The notes beneath the pieces were generated by a model. It did not search any database and had not been told where the DNA came from. It saw only the letters and a list, made by a program, of their open reading frames with translations. Positions 45,370-54,233 of a stretch of 63,638 nt of DNA are shown here, piece by piece. The stretch is taken from contig JABXKD010000010.1 in assembly GCA_013375475.1 (NCBI GenBank), forward strand, positions 1-63,638, read 5' to 3'. Source of the DNA: Promethearchaeota archaeon. Lineage in GTDB: Archaea > Asgardarchaeota > Lokiarchaeia > Sigyniarchaeales > SOKP01. Numbering within the stretch: the first letter of the stretch is position 1; every line of letters begins with the position of its first letter. Position numbers and translations under genes: made by a program.

Positions 45370-46133
45370 TATTCGTTCTCTCCTCCTTTATTATCTTCTT
45401 GAATTTCAATATATTTCTTTTTTAGCGTGTCGAGTTGAATTTCATGAATTTTAGTTAGAGCATCTTTAGCTAAAGATAGACATTTGCTAAACTCTTCTAA
45501 ATCCATTTTCCCATCAAATTGAAGTAACGACAATTCTTCGTTAAACCATGTCATAGCACAAGGTAAATCAGCTTCGCCAGCTTTATCTTCTATTCCTGAA
45601 AGATCAGTAATCAATTCTCCATCAATTTTTCCCATTGCAACGGCTGTTACTAAGCTCCTCATTGGAACACCTGCATCTGCAAGTGCTAAAGCTGCTACTG
45701 TAGTACAAGCACATCGTGTTCCACCATCAGCATCCATCACATTAATGAATACTTCAAAGGAAGTTCCGGGATAAAGTTCTAGAAATAGAACTGGTTCTAA
45801 GCAATCAGTTATAACCATAGATATTTCTTTTTCCCTACGTCCGGGTGCAGGGCGTTTTCTATCGAATACAGAAAAAGTCGCCATTCTATAAAAAACCCTT
45901 AGAATACCTCTATCGGGCTTTGCTAAATGGTGAGGATGGACTTCTCTAGGGCCATAAACAGCAGCGTAAATCTTGTTGTTACCCCACTCTAAATACGCTG
46001 AACCATCGGCATTTTCTAAAACTCCTACTTCCATTTTTATTGGTCTTAATTCGTGTTTATCTCGGCCATCAAGTCTCTTACCGTCTTCACGGAATAACTT
46101 TTCTGGGTACTCGTCTTTAATAATTAATGGCAT
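45369..46133 (-). CDS. rrp41: Exosome catalytic subunit Rrp41
   Basis: The 254-residue RNase PH protein degrades RNA 3' to 5' with phosphate. It shows RLDGRDKHELRPIKMEVG, ADGSAYLEWGNNKIYAAVYGP, ATFSVFDRKRPAPGRREKEISMVI with the basic residues that hold RNA, and VINVMDADGGTRCACTTVAALALADAG, the phosphate-binding and catalytic region with Asp. The C-terminus is an acidic/basic tail of about 30 residues. Starts immediately after rrp4. Confidence 0.97.
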   Translation of the reverse strand: MPLIIKDEYPEKLFREDGKRLDGRDKHELRPIKMEVGVLENADGSAYLEWGNNKIYAAVYGPREVHPHHLAKPDRGILRVFYRMATFSVFDRKRPAPGRREKEISMVITDCLEPVLFLELYPGTSFEVFINVMDADGGTRCACTTVAALALADAGVPMRSLVTAVAMGKIDGELITDLSGIEDKAGEADLPCAMTWFNEELSLLQFDGKMDLEEFSKCLSLAKDALTKIHEIQLDTLKKKYIEIQEDNKGGENE

Positions 46134-46943
46134 TTAATTTATACCTCTTTTCATTTTTTCATTTTCAATATATTTAGACATTCTGTCTGTTAACCCTACT
46201 GTGTGGGCTTCTTTTTCAATTTTTCTTATCGCATCAATTAATAATCTTTCATGGGTAATATTTTCACCTTTTAACCATATACGACCATTCTGTGTTACAA
46301 AGATATTACAATTCGTCAAATTTTTTAACATCTTAATCATAGAACCACTACGTCCAATCACTCGAGGTATTTTCGGAGGGTCAATTGAGATAACCAAACC
46401 ATCTCGTCTTTTACCTAAATATTTACCCACTGTTGTTAATTCTGGTGAATTTAGTCTATCTGCTGAAAGTACTTTTACAATCAGTATATCTCCAATCTCA
46501 TACTTCTCAGTTGAATTGTCATCATTACTTGGAGCTCCACCCCTAAATCCTCTTGGTTTTCCTCGTGTTACAGTGTTCTTCGGTTTTAAAATTCCTTCTT
46601 CTTTCGAGTTAATATCGCATCTATATTTCACAGGATTTTTGTCAGTAACTAATGCGATGACTTTATCTCCTGGTCTAGGCGTATAGAATCCTCTAAGTGG
46701 AATGACATTAATATAATTTCTTTGAATCTGTTTCAGACCAATATTTAAAGATATTATCTTTGTTCTATCCTTATTGAAAATTGTCCCTCTTCCAGGAAGA
46801 AAATTTTTCGTATCTTCTGATAATATTTCACCAGGGACTACAACATCGCGAGAAGTTTCATCATCTTCAAATTCATCGATATCTTCAGTCTCATTATTTT
46901 CTGTGTTAGATTCTTCATTAGATTCATCTTGTTCATGTTCCAT
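46134..46943 (-). CDS. rrp4: Exosome RNA-binding cap subunit Rrp4
   Basis: The 269-residue protein has an N-terminal domain (VVPGEILSEDTKNFLPGRGTIF), an S1 domain and a KH domain with KIPRVIGRSGSMIKMLK, where the GxxG-type loop is GRSGSM. Residues 1-32 form an unusual acidic tail rich in Glu, Asp and Asn. Between the N domain and KH, an insert KPRGFRGGAPSNDDNS interrupts the S1. It feeds RNA into the Rrp41-Rrp42 ring. Confidence 0.94.
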   Translation of the reverse strand: MEHEQDESNEESNTENNETEDIDEFEDDETSRDVVVPGEILSEDTKNFLPGRGTIFNKDRTKIISLNIGLKQIQRNYINVIPLRGFYTPRPGDKVIALVTDKNPVKYRCDINSKEEGILKPKNTVTRGKPRGFRGGAPSNDDNSTEKYEIGDILIVKVLSADRLNSPELTTVGKYLGKRRDGLVISIDPPKIPRVIGRSGSMIKMLKNLTNCNIFVTQNGRIWLKGENITHERLLIDAIRKIEKEAHTVGLTDRMSKYIENEKMKRGIN

Positions 46944-47034
46944 TTATTTTCACTCTCATCTTATAATTTAATGTTTTCTTAACCATAGCTGTACAAAAAT
47001 AAATACTAATAAAAATTAGCTAATTAATTTCTGG

Positions 47035-47826
47035 TTAGGCTTTCATAAGTTTTGTTTGAACTCTTCCATGAGTTAACTTATTCAATTTATCTACTAATTC
47101 CATTTGCAAACCCGCTGGTAAACTTACTACTGATACCCACGATCCATCCGATTGCCACTCCTCTTTCTTAATCCGAGCTAATTGTGCTACGATATTATAG
47201 CCCTTTGCTGTAAAGTCTGATGGAATTTTTAGAGCTAACTCTACTTGTTCCATCCTAATAGGGATAATTACGCGTATTTGTTTAAGAACATCTTCAACTT
47301 GTTCTTCCGCGTTTCTCATTAAGTCAACTTTAACTTTAGCTTCTTCTATAGCTTTTTCTATTCTCTGATAAGGGTGTGGTTTTTTATTCTGCGGATTTAT
47401 CGCATTTTTAGTTATGATAGTTATAATCTGTTTTAATTTTTTCTCTCTTTCTTCATCTCTTTGCGTTTGAGTCCATTGAATATCTCCATCTAATAAAATA
47501 TAACACGCAATGATTCTACCTTCACTAGTATCAAAAACAGCTTCCATATCACCATCGGTAGCTTTTTTTCCTCTTCTCAAATCCTCAAACACAATAAAGC
47601 TTTCGAAAATTAACTCCATAGAGATTTTAGGATTTTTTAAAAGTTCTTCAACCGAAACGCGAGATTTTTCTTTTCCTTCAACAAGACGCTTATTGATTTC
47701 TTCTCGTATTATTTTCTTTGCTTCCCAAGCTTTATCTGGCGCTAACAGCATCTCAAATGTTCGACCTTCTTTTACAATGCGTCCAATGATGAATCCGCTC
47801 AAATCTATCCTAGCTCTGTCTATCAT
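47035..47826 (-). CDS. sdo1: SBDS (Sdo1) ribosome maturation protein
   Basis: The 263-residue protein has the three-domain SBDS organisation: DKAWEAKKIIREEINKRLVEGKEKSRVSVEELL (domain 1), GDIQWTQTQRDEEREKKLKQIITIITKNAINPQNKKPHP with the family motif NPQ-x(2)-PHP, and VIIPIRMEQVELALKIPSDFTAKGYNIV in domain 3. In eukaryotes it releases eIF6 from 60S. Its place between proteasome alpha and exosome genes is the conserved archaeal order. Confidence 0.96.
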   Translation of the reverse strand: MIDRARIDLSGFIIGRIVKEGRTFEMLLAPDKAWEAKKIIREEINKRLVEGKEKSRVSVEELLKNPKISMELIFESFIVFEDLRRGKKATDGDMEAVFDTSEGRIIACYILLDGDIQWTQTQRDEEREKKLKQIITIITKNAINPQNKKPHPYQRIEKAIEEAKVKVDLMRNAEEQVEDVLKQIRVIIPIRMEQVELALKIPSDFTAKGYNIVAQLARIKKEEWQSDGSWVSVVSLPAGLQMELVDKLNKLTHGRVQTKLMKA

Positions 47827-47942
47827 AGAAATTTAACTCTAATCAGTGTATAAAATTATCTCGCTTGTTTACGCATTTTGCCTTCTATTATTAGATAAAT
47901 GTTGATGAGGTTTAACCTTGAATTATAAATATTTTTAAAAGA

Positions 47943-48659
47943 TTATATTTTGCTCAATAAATCTTCCTTTTCTTGATTACTTAATAATTTAAATTTTGCA
48001 TCGTCTTTCATAATGAAAGCTACATCACATGTATCCTTACTTAAATTATCACCCATTAATTCTTTCAAAGTTCTTAATGGCAATAACTTTAACTCCTCAT
48101 CACTAATATCTTCTTTATAATTTTCCTCAAGGTAAGCCCTTGCTTCAGTCGCTCCTGACCCAATCGCAAAAGCTTTATAACCCCACATAGCTCCGCTTGG
48201 ATCCGTTAGATACAAGGAAGCATCTCCATTGGTATCAACTCCAGCTATGAGGAAGCTCACCCCAAAAGGGCGTACCCCAGCATTCTGAGTGAAAAGTTGA
48301 AGGTATTCGCAAATATTAAGGGTACTATCTTTAACAGAAATTCTTTCATCATAGTTTAAAATATTAACTTGAGCTTGGACGCGAGCTTTATCAACTAAGA
48401 CTCTTGCGTCTGCGGTTAAACCTGCAATGGCTACACCAATATGATCGTCTACTTTAAAAATTTTCTCAGAACCAATAACTTCTTGAAGTTCTGAACTTTT
48501 TTTCTCAACAGTAAACACAACAGAGTTACTATTTCTACAAACAATAGCCGTTGTTCCTCTTCTCACGGCTTCTATGGCGTATTCAACCTGAAAAAGACGA
48601 CCCTCAGGTGAAAACTGAGTTATAGCCATATCGTAGCCCCTTCCTGCTTGCTGGAACAT
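47943..48659 (-). CDS. psmA: Proteasome alpha subunit
   Basis: The 238-residue protein starts MFQQAGRGYDMAITQFSPEGRLFQVEYAIEAVRRG, the alpha-specific gating helix with YD and the conserved TQFSPEGR. GLTADARVLVDKARVQAQ and the RPFGVSFLIAGVD block follow. It forms the outer ring of the 20S particle that works with CDC48 (9959). The beta subunit is not in the window. It begins the SBDS-exosome superoperon and a 240-bp spacer precedes it. Confidence 0.97.
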   Translation of the reverse strand: MFQQAGRGYDMAITQFSPEGRLFQVEYAIEAVRRGTTAIVCRNSNSVVFTVEKKSSELQEVIGSEKIFKVDDHIGVAIAGLTADARVLVDKARVQAQVNILNYDERISVKDSTLNICEYLQLFTQNAGVRPFGVSFLIAGVDTNGDASLYLTDPSGAMWGYKAFAIGSGATEARAYLEENYKEDISDEELKLLPLRTLKELMGDNLSKDTCDVAFIMKDDAKFKLLSNQEKEDLLSKI

Positions 48660-48899
48660 AATTTTCTCCTAATAGAATTTTTAATTAATTTTTATTATGT
48701 ATTATTTTTTTGCTATTTTAATAATCAAATTATCAATAAAATTTATAATTTGTCTAAATAAACTATAACCTTTCTTGTAATTTGTATCTGAAAATACAAA
48801 TGAAAATCCTATAAAAAAACAAGAAAAAATATGAGTGATATGAACTATCAATCCTTACGCTAGTTATTCTTATTCTTTTAACTGATGGATTTTAGTTAG

Positions 48900-50093
48900 T
48901 TATGTCCTTAATTCATTTTTGTCCAAAATCCCTAAATTTTTCAGTAAAGTTTGTATCTCACTTACATTTGGTTCTGAAACGGGGGGTAACCCTAATTCTT
49001 GACGCCTACGTTCGATAGCTGGCTGAGATGGTATAGCTTTCGCGTGGTTAAAAACGGTTTTGACTTGTTCAAATATATAGTCTGGGCCTTTACCTTGAGC
49101 AATACTCTGGTTCTTCAAAAATGCGAATAAACCTGTTAATTCGATATTTTGTGGACATACTTCATCACACGTGTGACAATCTGTACAACCCCAGATTACT
49201 AAATCGTCCCCCTTTAGAAGTAAATCTTTATAGAGTAAAAGAATGGCTAACACATTCCTTCTTGGGTTATAATTTCCCATTGTAACCTTGGAAACAGGAC
49301 ATTCAGATGTGCAAATTCCACATTGCAAACATGGATAAAGCGAAGGGGTTTGCTTTAATAATTTTAATGCCCACTTTCTACTCTTTTCTGAAACACCGTC
49401 CTTGCTTACATCGTCCCAAGAACTTTTACGATACACATAAGGGTCCTTTATTGCTCGAAACCTACGAATTAGCTTGTGAAAAATCCATCCAACAAATGCA
49501 ATACTAAAGAAAAAGGAGTATATACCCACCATGAACAACGAAGTCGCTGATGTATTCGATAATATTGTATGGAAAAGAATAAGAGCCAATCCTACAATAG
49601 GAACGTTGTGGAGGATTTTATTGATATTATATCTATATCTCCGCTTAAATGCTGACGCTCTCAGTTTTTTGATTATGTTTGCCCTCACTAGGCTATTGGA
49701 CATGAAGATTAATGCCAATGCCATCACAATAACGAGAGAAGCCCATCCAAAAGTTCCTGAACGTATTTGAATATTTTCAAATTCTACTCCGATACGCACT
49801 AATGGATAATGGAGAGAACCGAGTATTAATGCAATAGCGGCCATCCATGTGTGGAAATGAAGTAACCAATCCAATTTAAAATTGGTTTCTATAACTTTAT
49901 GTTTTGCCATGATAATGACATTAAAACACATCCAAACAAAAGAAAAAATGCCAAATATACTTCCAATTTTGTGAATAATGTCAATAGATCCTAGATAACT
50001 GTATGGCTCTTCAATCCAGTAGACTATTGATGCAATTGTAGGGAAAATTGCATAAAATAGTAGCAAGTAAACCTTATTTAGTTGAGTTTTCAT
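48900..50093 (-). CDS. Membrane-bound HdrC-like iron-sulfur protein
   Basis: The 397-residue protein has six hydrophobic segments in residues 10-220, some with paired histidines (LLHFHTWMAAIALILGSLHYPLV) that could bind heme, then a cytoplasmic HdrC-type domain with CLQCGICTSECPVSK (about 260) and CTDCHTCDEVCPQN (about 310), two [4Fe-4S] motifs. It resembles membrane heterodisulfide-reductase-like or glycerol 3-phosphate oxidase-type electron modules. No catalytic HdrB or HdrA lies beside it, so the electron acceptor is unknown. Confidence 0.75.
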   Translation of the reverse strand: MKTQLNKVYLLLFYAIFPTIASIVYWIEEPYSYLGSIDIIHKIGSIFGIFSFVWMCFNVIIMAKHKVIETNFKLDWLLHFHTWMAAIALILGSLHYPLVRIGVEFENIQIRSGTFGWASLVIVMALALIFMSNSLVRANIIKKLRASAFKRRYRYNINKILHNVPIVGLALILFHTILSNTSATSLFMVGIYSFFFSIAFVGWIFHKLIRRFRAIKDPYVYRKSSWDDVSKDGVSEKSRKWALKLLKQTPSLYPCLQCGICTSECPVSKVTMGNYNPRRNVLAILLLYKDLLLKGDDLVIWGCTDCHTCDEVCPQNIELTGLFAFLKNQSIAQGKGPDYIFEQVKTVFNHAKAIPSQPAIERRRQELGLPPVSEPNVSEIQTLLKNLGILDKNELRT

Positions 50094-50359
50094 CTTTAAT
50101 AGACCTTTAAATAATAAATTTGATGCTTTTTCAAAAACTATACTGAATTACATTCATAAGTTCCGAAATTGTATAAATAATTATACTTGTACGTTTAAAA
50201 GGATTCTTTTTATAAAATGAAAAATGCTGTATAAATTTCTTCACTATTTTTTAAACTCAAATTGCATTTTACTCTTTCTGAAACAAAAAATAATGAGTAA
50301 ATAAGGATCAGTTAACTCCTCTTATTAAAAATGAGAGAAAGTAAAAATTTTTGTTTAGA

Positions 50360-50731
50360 TTATGACCAGGCGACCTTATTGACAAAAATCGACCATTCAA
50401 GCACGATTAAGCCCTCATCTCGCGTATGGGCTAGAAGATAATCTCCCTCTTTTGTAATCGAACCAACTATGTTACCCTTTCCGCCAACAATATTTTTGGC
50501 AGCTAACTGTATTTCATCGTTTTTCAATATCGCAAATCTCGAGCTTTGAAACATTAAAGCTGATTCTTTTTCCTTCCATGCTTTTAGAATTTCTTTAGCT
50601 TCTTCCTCTGTTAATTGAAAATCTTCAGATTTAAAAAGAACGTTTCCGTTCGAATTTAATACGAAAATTTCTTCCATACCGTCAAATTCGTGTAATTCAT
50701 TTACTAGATAATCAAAACGCTGTTGTTCCAT
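50360..50731 (-). CDS. Roadblock/LC7-domain protein
   Basis: The 123-residue protein has the roadblock fold: a first helix FDYLVNELHEFDGMEEIFVLNSNGNVLFKS, a long helix LTEEEAKEILKAWKEKE, and strands ending in GKGNIVGSITKEGDYLLAHTRDEGL. Roadblock proteins pair with small GTPases in Asgard archaea and eukaryotes as regulators of Rag/Arl-type GTPases. The degenerate Ras-like gene at 30993 is the only GTPase of that class in the window, but nothing links them directly. Confidence 0.75.
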   Translation of the reverse strand: MEQQRFDYLVNELHEFDGMEEIFVLNSNGNVLFKSEDFQLTEEEAKEILKAWKEKESALMFQSSRFAILKNDEIQLAAKNIVGGKGNIVGSITKEGDYLLAHTRDEGLIVLEWSIFVNKVAWS

Positions 50732-50908
50732 GGTTTACATCATAAAAATCGTATAGTTTTATTGAATGGATCATAAAACCACACCAATTTAAATTTAATT
50801 AGAACGAAATAAGTGAAATTAGAAGAATAATTTGGATATAACGAGAAATTTTAGATTAGATAAATCATTATAAAAGTTATCAAATAACTCTTATAATTTT
50901 GAATTAAA

Positions 50909-51694
50909 ATGGTAAAAAGCCTTGTTCTTTACGATAAAATTTATAATGTACATAAAGAAAAAGATAAAAAGGAACTTTCAATTAGATACAGTAAATACCT
51001 AAACGAATTGACTCAAAGTTTTTCTAATACTAAAATCAGAATAAAAAAATTAAGGCAATTTGATAACAGGTTTGAAGTTTTGATCTCTGGTCCGGAAGAA
51101 GTCTTTATTTTAAATATGCTAAAAAAAAAAGTTGGAACTATTGTCGAATTTGATAAAGTTGAGATTGGTGATGTATATAAAGGAGTTTTGGTAGATGTGG
51201 GCAAAGTAGGATTTGGTATTTTTGTAGATTGTGCAATCTTAAATCCTAATGTTGATGTATTACTAAATCTTTACGATTTGAGAACCCAATTGTGTAAAGG
51301 TAGAAATGTGCCAATGACAGAAATAATTAGTGCCTACGATTTTATCGATCGATTTCCAGTTCATATAAAAATTACTTCTATTGATAAAGAAAAAGAGCAA
51401 ATTCAAGGACTTCTTGATAAGCAAACCTTAGAATTATATGAAAAATTAGTTAAGGAGAATCTTGAAGCAGTCTTTATGAGCGGCGAAACAAAGGGCCAAT
51501 TGAAAAAAGCTCTTGTAAAAACAGGTCATTTTAGAGATATCGCTTCAATAGTAAGATATGGATTTTTGGAGAACATTGTAATTTTGAGAGAGAATACCAC
51601 CGCTCCAGGAATAATTGCAGATATAGGGAGACACCTCAAAAATTGTAAATTAAACGCGATTAGACCTGAAAGAATTAAGAAATTATTTTATTAA
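50909..51694 (+). CDS. DUF2110-like protein with S1-like strand region
   Basis: The 261-residue protein resembles archaeal DUF2110: an N-terminal alpha/beta part, then GDVYKGVLVDVGKVGFGIFVDCAILNPNVDVLLNLYDLRTQL (about 90-135), an OB/S1-like segment, and a C-terminal part NTTAPGIIADIGRHLKNCKLNAIRPERI. Its function is unknown. The gene ends ten bases before tRNA-Val transcribed in the opposite direction, so they converge. Confidence 0.6.
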   Translation: MVKSLVLYDKIYNVHKEKDKKELSIRYSKYLNELTQSFSNTKIRIKKLRQFDNRFEVLISGPEEVFILNMLKKKVGTIVEFDKVEIGDVYKGVLVDVGKVGFGIFVDCAILNPNVDVLLNLYDLRTQLCKGRNVPMTEIISAYDFIDRFPVHIKITSIDKEKEQIQGLLDKQTLELYEKLVKENLEAVFMSGETKGQLKKALVKTGHFRDIASIVRYGFLENIVILRENTTAPGIIADIGRHLKNCKLNAIRPERIKKLFY

Positions 51695-51704
51695 TAAAAG
51701 AGAA

Positions 51705-51780
51705 TGGTGGGCCCAGGGAGGATTGAACTCCCGACCTTCTCGGTGTAAGCGAGACGTCATAACCACTAAACCATGGGCCC
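51705..51780 (-). tRNA. trnV: tRNA-Val (anticodon TAC)
   Basis: A 76-nt cloverleaf with acceptor GGGCCCA pairing with TGGGCCC, discriminator A and an encoded CCA. The anticodon stem TCTCG/CGAGA encloses CTTACAC, giving TAC for valine GUA. The T-stem GGGAG/CTCCC holds TTCAATC. No insertion is present, unlike the other three tRNA genes here. Confidence 0.95.
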
Positions 51781-51803
51781 TTGTTTTTTGAAGGTTATAA
51801 GAA

Positions 51804-51905
51804 CGCAATCGGAGGGATTCGAACCCTCGAGTCCGTTGGACACCGGATTAGCAATCCGGCGCTTTTGGCATGCTTCTGCACTCTACCAAGCTAAGCGACG
51901 ATTGC
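51804..51905 (-). tRNA. trnS: tRNA-Ser (anticodon GCT) with an extra D-loop insertion
   Basis: The cloverleaf has acceptor GCAATCG/CGATTGC, discriminator G and a long variable arm GTCC-AAC-GGAC, as expected for serine. The anticodon stem CCGGA/TCCGG encloses TTGCTAA, so the anticodon is GCT (reads AGC/AGU). The D-stem GCTT/AAGC encloses a 28-nt loop instead of 8-11. That loop can fold on itself through TTGG/CCAA and GTGC/GCAT, which resembles a bulge-helix intron. No CCA is encoded. Its 5' end lies upstream on the minus strand of tRNA-Val, 24 bp apart. Confidence 0.85.
51865..51892 (-). other. Candidate non-canonical intron region in tRNA-Ser(GCT) D-loop
   Basis: This 28-nt D-loop (AGCTTGGTAG followed by 18 more bases) exceeds the usual 8-11 nt by about 17-20 nt. 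TTGG, GTGC and their complements GCAT and CCAA nest with an AGAA loop. Exact splice sites are not defined. Confidence 0.55.
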
Positions 51906-52047
51906 TTAATGTTGAAATAATCTTCAAGTGGTATATTTTGTATATAAAAATTTAAAATTTTAATACTTTTTCATTGAGATGAGTAGCTTAAATTAAAGAT
52001 AAATAAAGGAATAAAAAAAATAAAATAGATATCGCGTTTTAAATTTG

Positions 52048-53229
52048 TTATGCATCTTTTCTGGGTCTATTTTTTTTATGATTTAAATAATAATCTCTTA
52101 ACTTAAAATCAATGTAATACCAGAAAACTCCACAAGGAATACATATCGCCCAGTTAATGATTAAATTTAAATAAATGGTTAAATTATATGACCAATTAAT
52201 TCCAAAAATACTTGCTCCGTAGTGATCCCCATAAACGGAATAAACGACTGCAAAATATAGTATCTGGGTTAGTAGGATGTGATATGTAGATTTTCCTATT
52301 GTAGAAACAGCTTTAGTAAACCAATTGTCCCATTTTTTCGGTAAGAGCTTGATTACCAATAAAACTAAAAACGCTGAGTACGGAAAGACAAATAAATTAT
52401 AATCACCTCTAATAAAATCAAAGCGAAAATCAAAGAATTGGTATTGAATTAAGTAATAAAGGCTTAATGGGAAGAGAATCCACACGAAGAGGTTCTGTTT
52501 AGCAAAGAGATTCGGTCTTTTTGAAAACCACATTCCTAACCCAATCGCAGAAAGCATAAAAAGCGGAGCTGTTACGATAAATAAATACCAATACATAAAA
52601 TCGTAATACGCTTGCCAAGTTGGAAATGGAGTTGGAAAGATAATGAAGATTGCCAACTGAATGTATATTTCTATAACAAAACATAAAACAAGCGTGAGAA
52701 TTCTCCATATCAATTTACCCGAAAACCCTTTATATAGCAATGGTAAGATTAATATCGCCCTGAATATTACCGGTAAAAACCAATTCCCTGGCCCCCAAAA
52801 AGGCAAAATTCCAATAAATAAATGATTAAATTCCCAATTTGCTTCTTCGTATTGGTTTAACGCGTTCCATTCGAATCCGTTAATTGCTAAGCCAATTAAA
52901 GAAGAAACTATCCATAATACGATAAATGGATAGATATAGCGCCAAAATTTTCTTTTGATGTATCTCCAAGAATACAAATTTCTTAGCCTTTTATCTTCCA
53001 ATTTACTAAAAGATAATCCCATATTAAAGCCCATAATCACTAAGAATACGGGAATTGAAATTCTTTCCCAGAGTGTAACGCCAATTTCTCTTTTAATTAC
53101 CCATGGAATAGTGTGGTCGTAAATGACTAAGAATATCATAACTGCTTTGATAAAATCAACTTGAAAAAAGTGTTTATCCTTAATCTCAATTTCATCTGGT
53201 TTGATTAAAATTTGGTTGTCGGCTTCCAT
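52048..53229 (-). CDS. Acyltransferase-3-family membrane protein
   Basis: The 393-residue protein begins with a cytoplasmic tail and VDFIKAVMIFLVIYDHTIPWVI, the conserved first helix with a histidine found in acyltransferase-3 proteins. About ten hydrophobic segments follow, including ISIPVFLVIMGFNMGLSF and a GNWFLPVIFRAILILPLLY block. Members O-acylate surface sugars or other exported molecules; the substrate is unknown. No polysaccharide genes are adjacent. The C-terminus is basic (HKKNRPRKDA). Confidence 0.75.
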   Translation of the reverse strand: MEADNQILIKPDEIEIKDKHFFQVDFIKAVMIFLVIYDHTIPWVIKREIGVTLWERISIPVFLVIMGFNMGLSFSKLEDKRLRNLYSWRYIKRKFWRYIYPFIVLWIVSSLIGLAINGFEWNALNQYEEANWEFNHLFIGILPFWGPGNWFLPVIFRAILILPLLYKGFSGKLIWRILTLVLCFVIEIYIQLAIFIIFPTPFPTWQAYYDFMYWYLFIVTAPLFMLSAIGLGMWFSKRPNLFAKQNLFVWILFPLSLYYLIQYQFFDFRFDFIRGDYNLFVFPYSAFLVLLVIKLLPKKWDNWFTKAVSTIGKSTYHILLTQILYFAVVYSVYGDHYGASIFGINWSYNLTIYLNLIINWAICIPCGVFWYYIDFKLRDYYLNHKKNRPRKDA

Positions 53230-53375
53230 AAATTCATCCCTTAATTCCTTTTTGAAAAAAAATAATAATCAGAGGGTTTTATATTGTTCAGAGCAAGTAT
53301 CTATATAAGCTTTACTTAACTCTAAAAATTAAAAGGAAAAGAGAAAAAAGAAATTCTAATTAAGTTAACTCAGAA

Positions 53376-53858
53376 TCATTCTTGGATTATCTCAAAGACC
53401 ATCTTTTCAATCAGCGGTTTCTTTGTATACCGTTTGTCGTAATACCAGCCTACTAAATGACCCGCTAAATCCTTTTCTGGAATTTCAGGAATAATAATTA
53501 TCATTACACCATTTGAGAGATATTTTAATATTCTTTTGTCAATTTGATGCAATTTGTCATTCCCTGAAGGATGCGTATGTGCTTGCCAGACTATGTCTAC
53601 ATTAAGTTCCTGCTTAAACTTACGCATATTATAAATCTTCGATTTTTTATAGCGCATCCAACTCCTTGGTTTGACATGAGTTTTAGATTTTCTTAAATCG
53701 GGGTTAACAATAAATTTATTAACGATTCCGAAGTTTTCTTTACGATCTGCAAAAATCCAGTAGTGTTCTATATTTGGATAAACCTCTGCAGCTTTTTGAG
53801 TCAGTTCTTTAAATAATCGATCTGGTATTAAATACCTAAAATTTTTTGCTGCACTCAT
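53376..53858 (-). CDS. JAMM/MPN+ metalloprotease-like protein
   Basis: The 160-residue protein carries the metal motif HTHPSGNDKLHQID with His94, His96 and Asp107 at the JAMM spacing H-x-H-x10-D. Glu31 in NIEHYWIF is a candidate for the catalytic glutamate. At the position usually occupied by serine, three residues before the aspartate, there is His104. JAMM proteases remove ubiquitin-like modifiers; here no ubiquitin-like gene is adjacent. The start ATG follows a clear AT-rich spacer. Confidence 0.7.
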   Translation of the reverse strand: MSAAKNFRYLIPDRLFKELTQKAAEVYPNIEHYWIFADRKENFGIVNKFIVNPDLRKSKTHVKPRSWMRYKKSKIYNMRKFKQELNVDIVWQAHTHPSGNDKLHQIDKRILKYLSNGVMIIIIPEIPEKDLAGHLVGWYYDKRYTKKPLIEKMVFEIIQE

Positions 53859-54107
53859 TTTTACATCAGCTTAAATATGGGGCAATGTAGCATAAAATTT
53901 ATATTTTTCTTTAATTTGTCGACCTAAGTTATGAAATATACGAAAAAAATATAAAAAAATTTATTTTATTAAAAATAATCTATTCTAATACTTATATTAC
54001 AATTTAAAAAATTAAAATCAAGAAAATATATAGAAAATCTCTTAAATACGGACTATTCTGTGATATGCGGTAATAACCGTATTATGTAGAAAATCTGTAA
54101 ATCCAGA

Positions 54108-54208
54108 GCACCTGTAGCCTAGTGGTAAGACGCTGGCCTTGAGTATTTAATACAATCAAGTAAGCCAGTGCGCGAAAGCGCTCGGGGGTTCAAATCCCTC
54201 CAGGTGCG
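54108..54208 (+). tRNA. trnS: tRNA-Ser (anticodon TGA) with a 19-nt intron
   Basis: Acceptor GCACCTG pairs with CAGGTGC, discriminator G. The variable arm GCGC-GAAA-GCGC is long, as in serine tRNA. The anticodon stem CTGGC/GCCAG holds 26 nt: CTTGAG, an intron of 19 nt and A, so the mature loop is CTTGAGA with anticodon TGA. The intron contains TCAAG, which pairs with CTTGA to make the usual bulge-helix-bulge. No CCA is encoded. The D-stem has one mismatch (C-A). Confidence 0.92.
54144..54162 (+). other. Canonical anticodon-loop intron of tRNA-Ser(TGA)
   Basis: The 19-nt intron TATTTAATACAATCAAGTA sits between tRNA positions 37 and 38, the normal archaeal site, and its TCAAG can pair with CTTGA of the anticodon loop. 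Exact cleavage depends on the bulges and was placed from loop length. Confidence 0.8.
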
Positions 54209-54233
54209 TTTTAAATTGTGTATATTGTATCAT

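Noticed and set aside
46201..46686. 161-codon plus-strand frame over rrp4
   Set aside because: A shadow of rrp4 read on the other strand with no family resemblance.
50732..50908. Promoter calls for the Roadblock and DUF2110 genes
   Set aside because: The spacer is AT-rich throughout and no single TATA box stands out.
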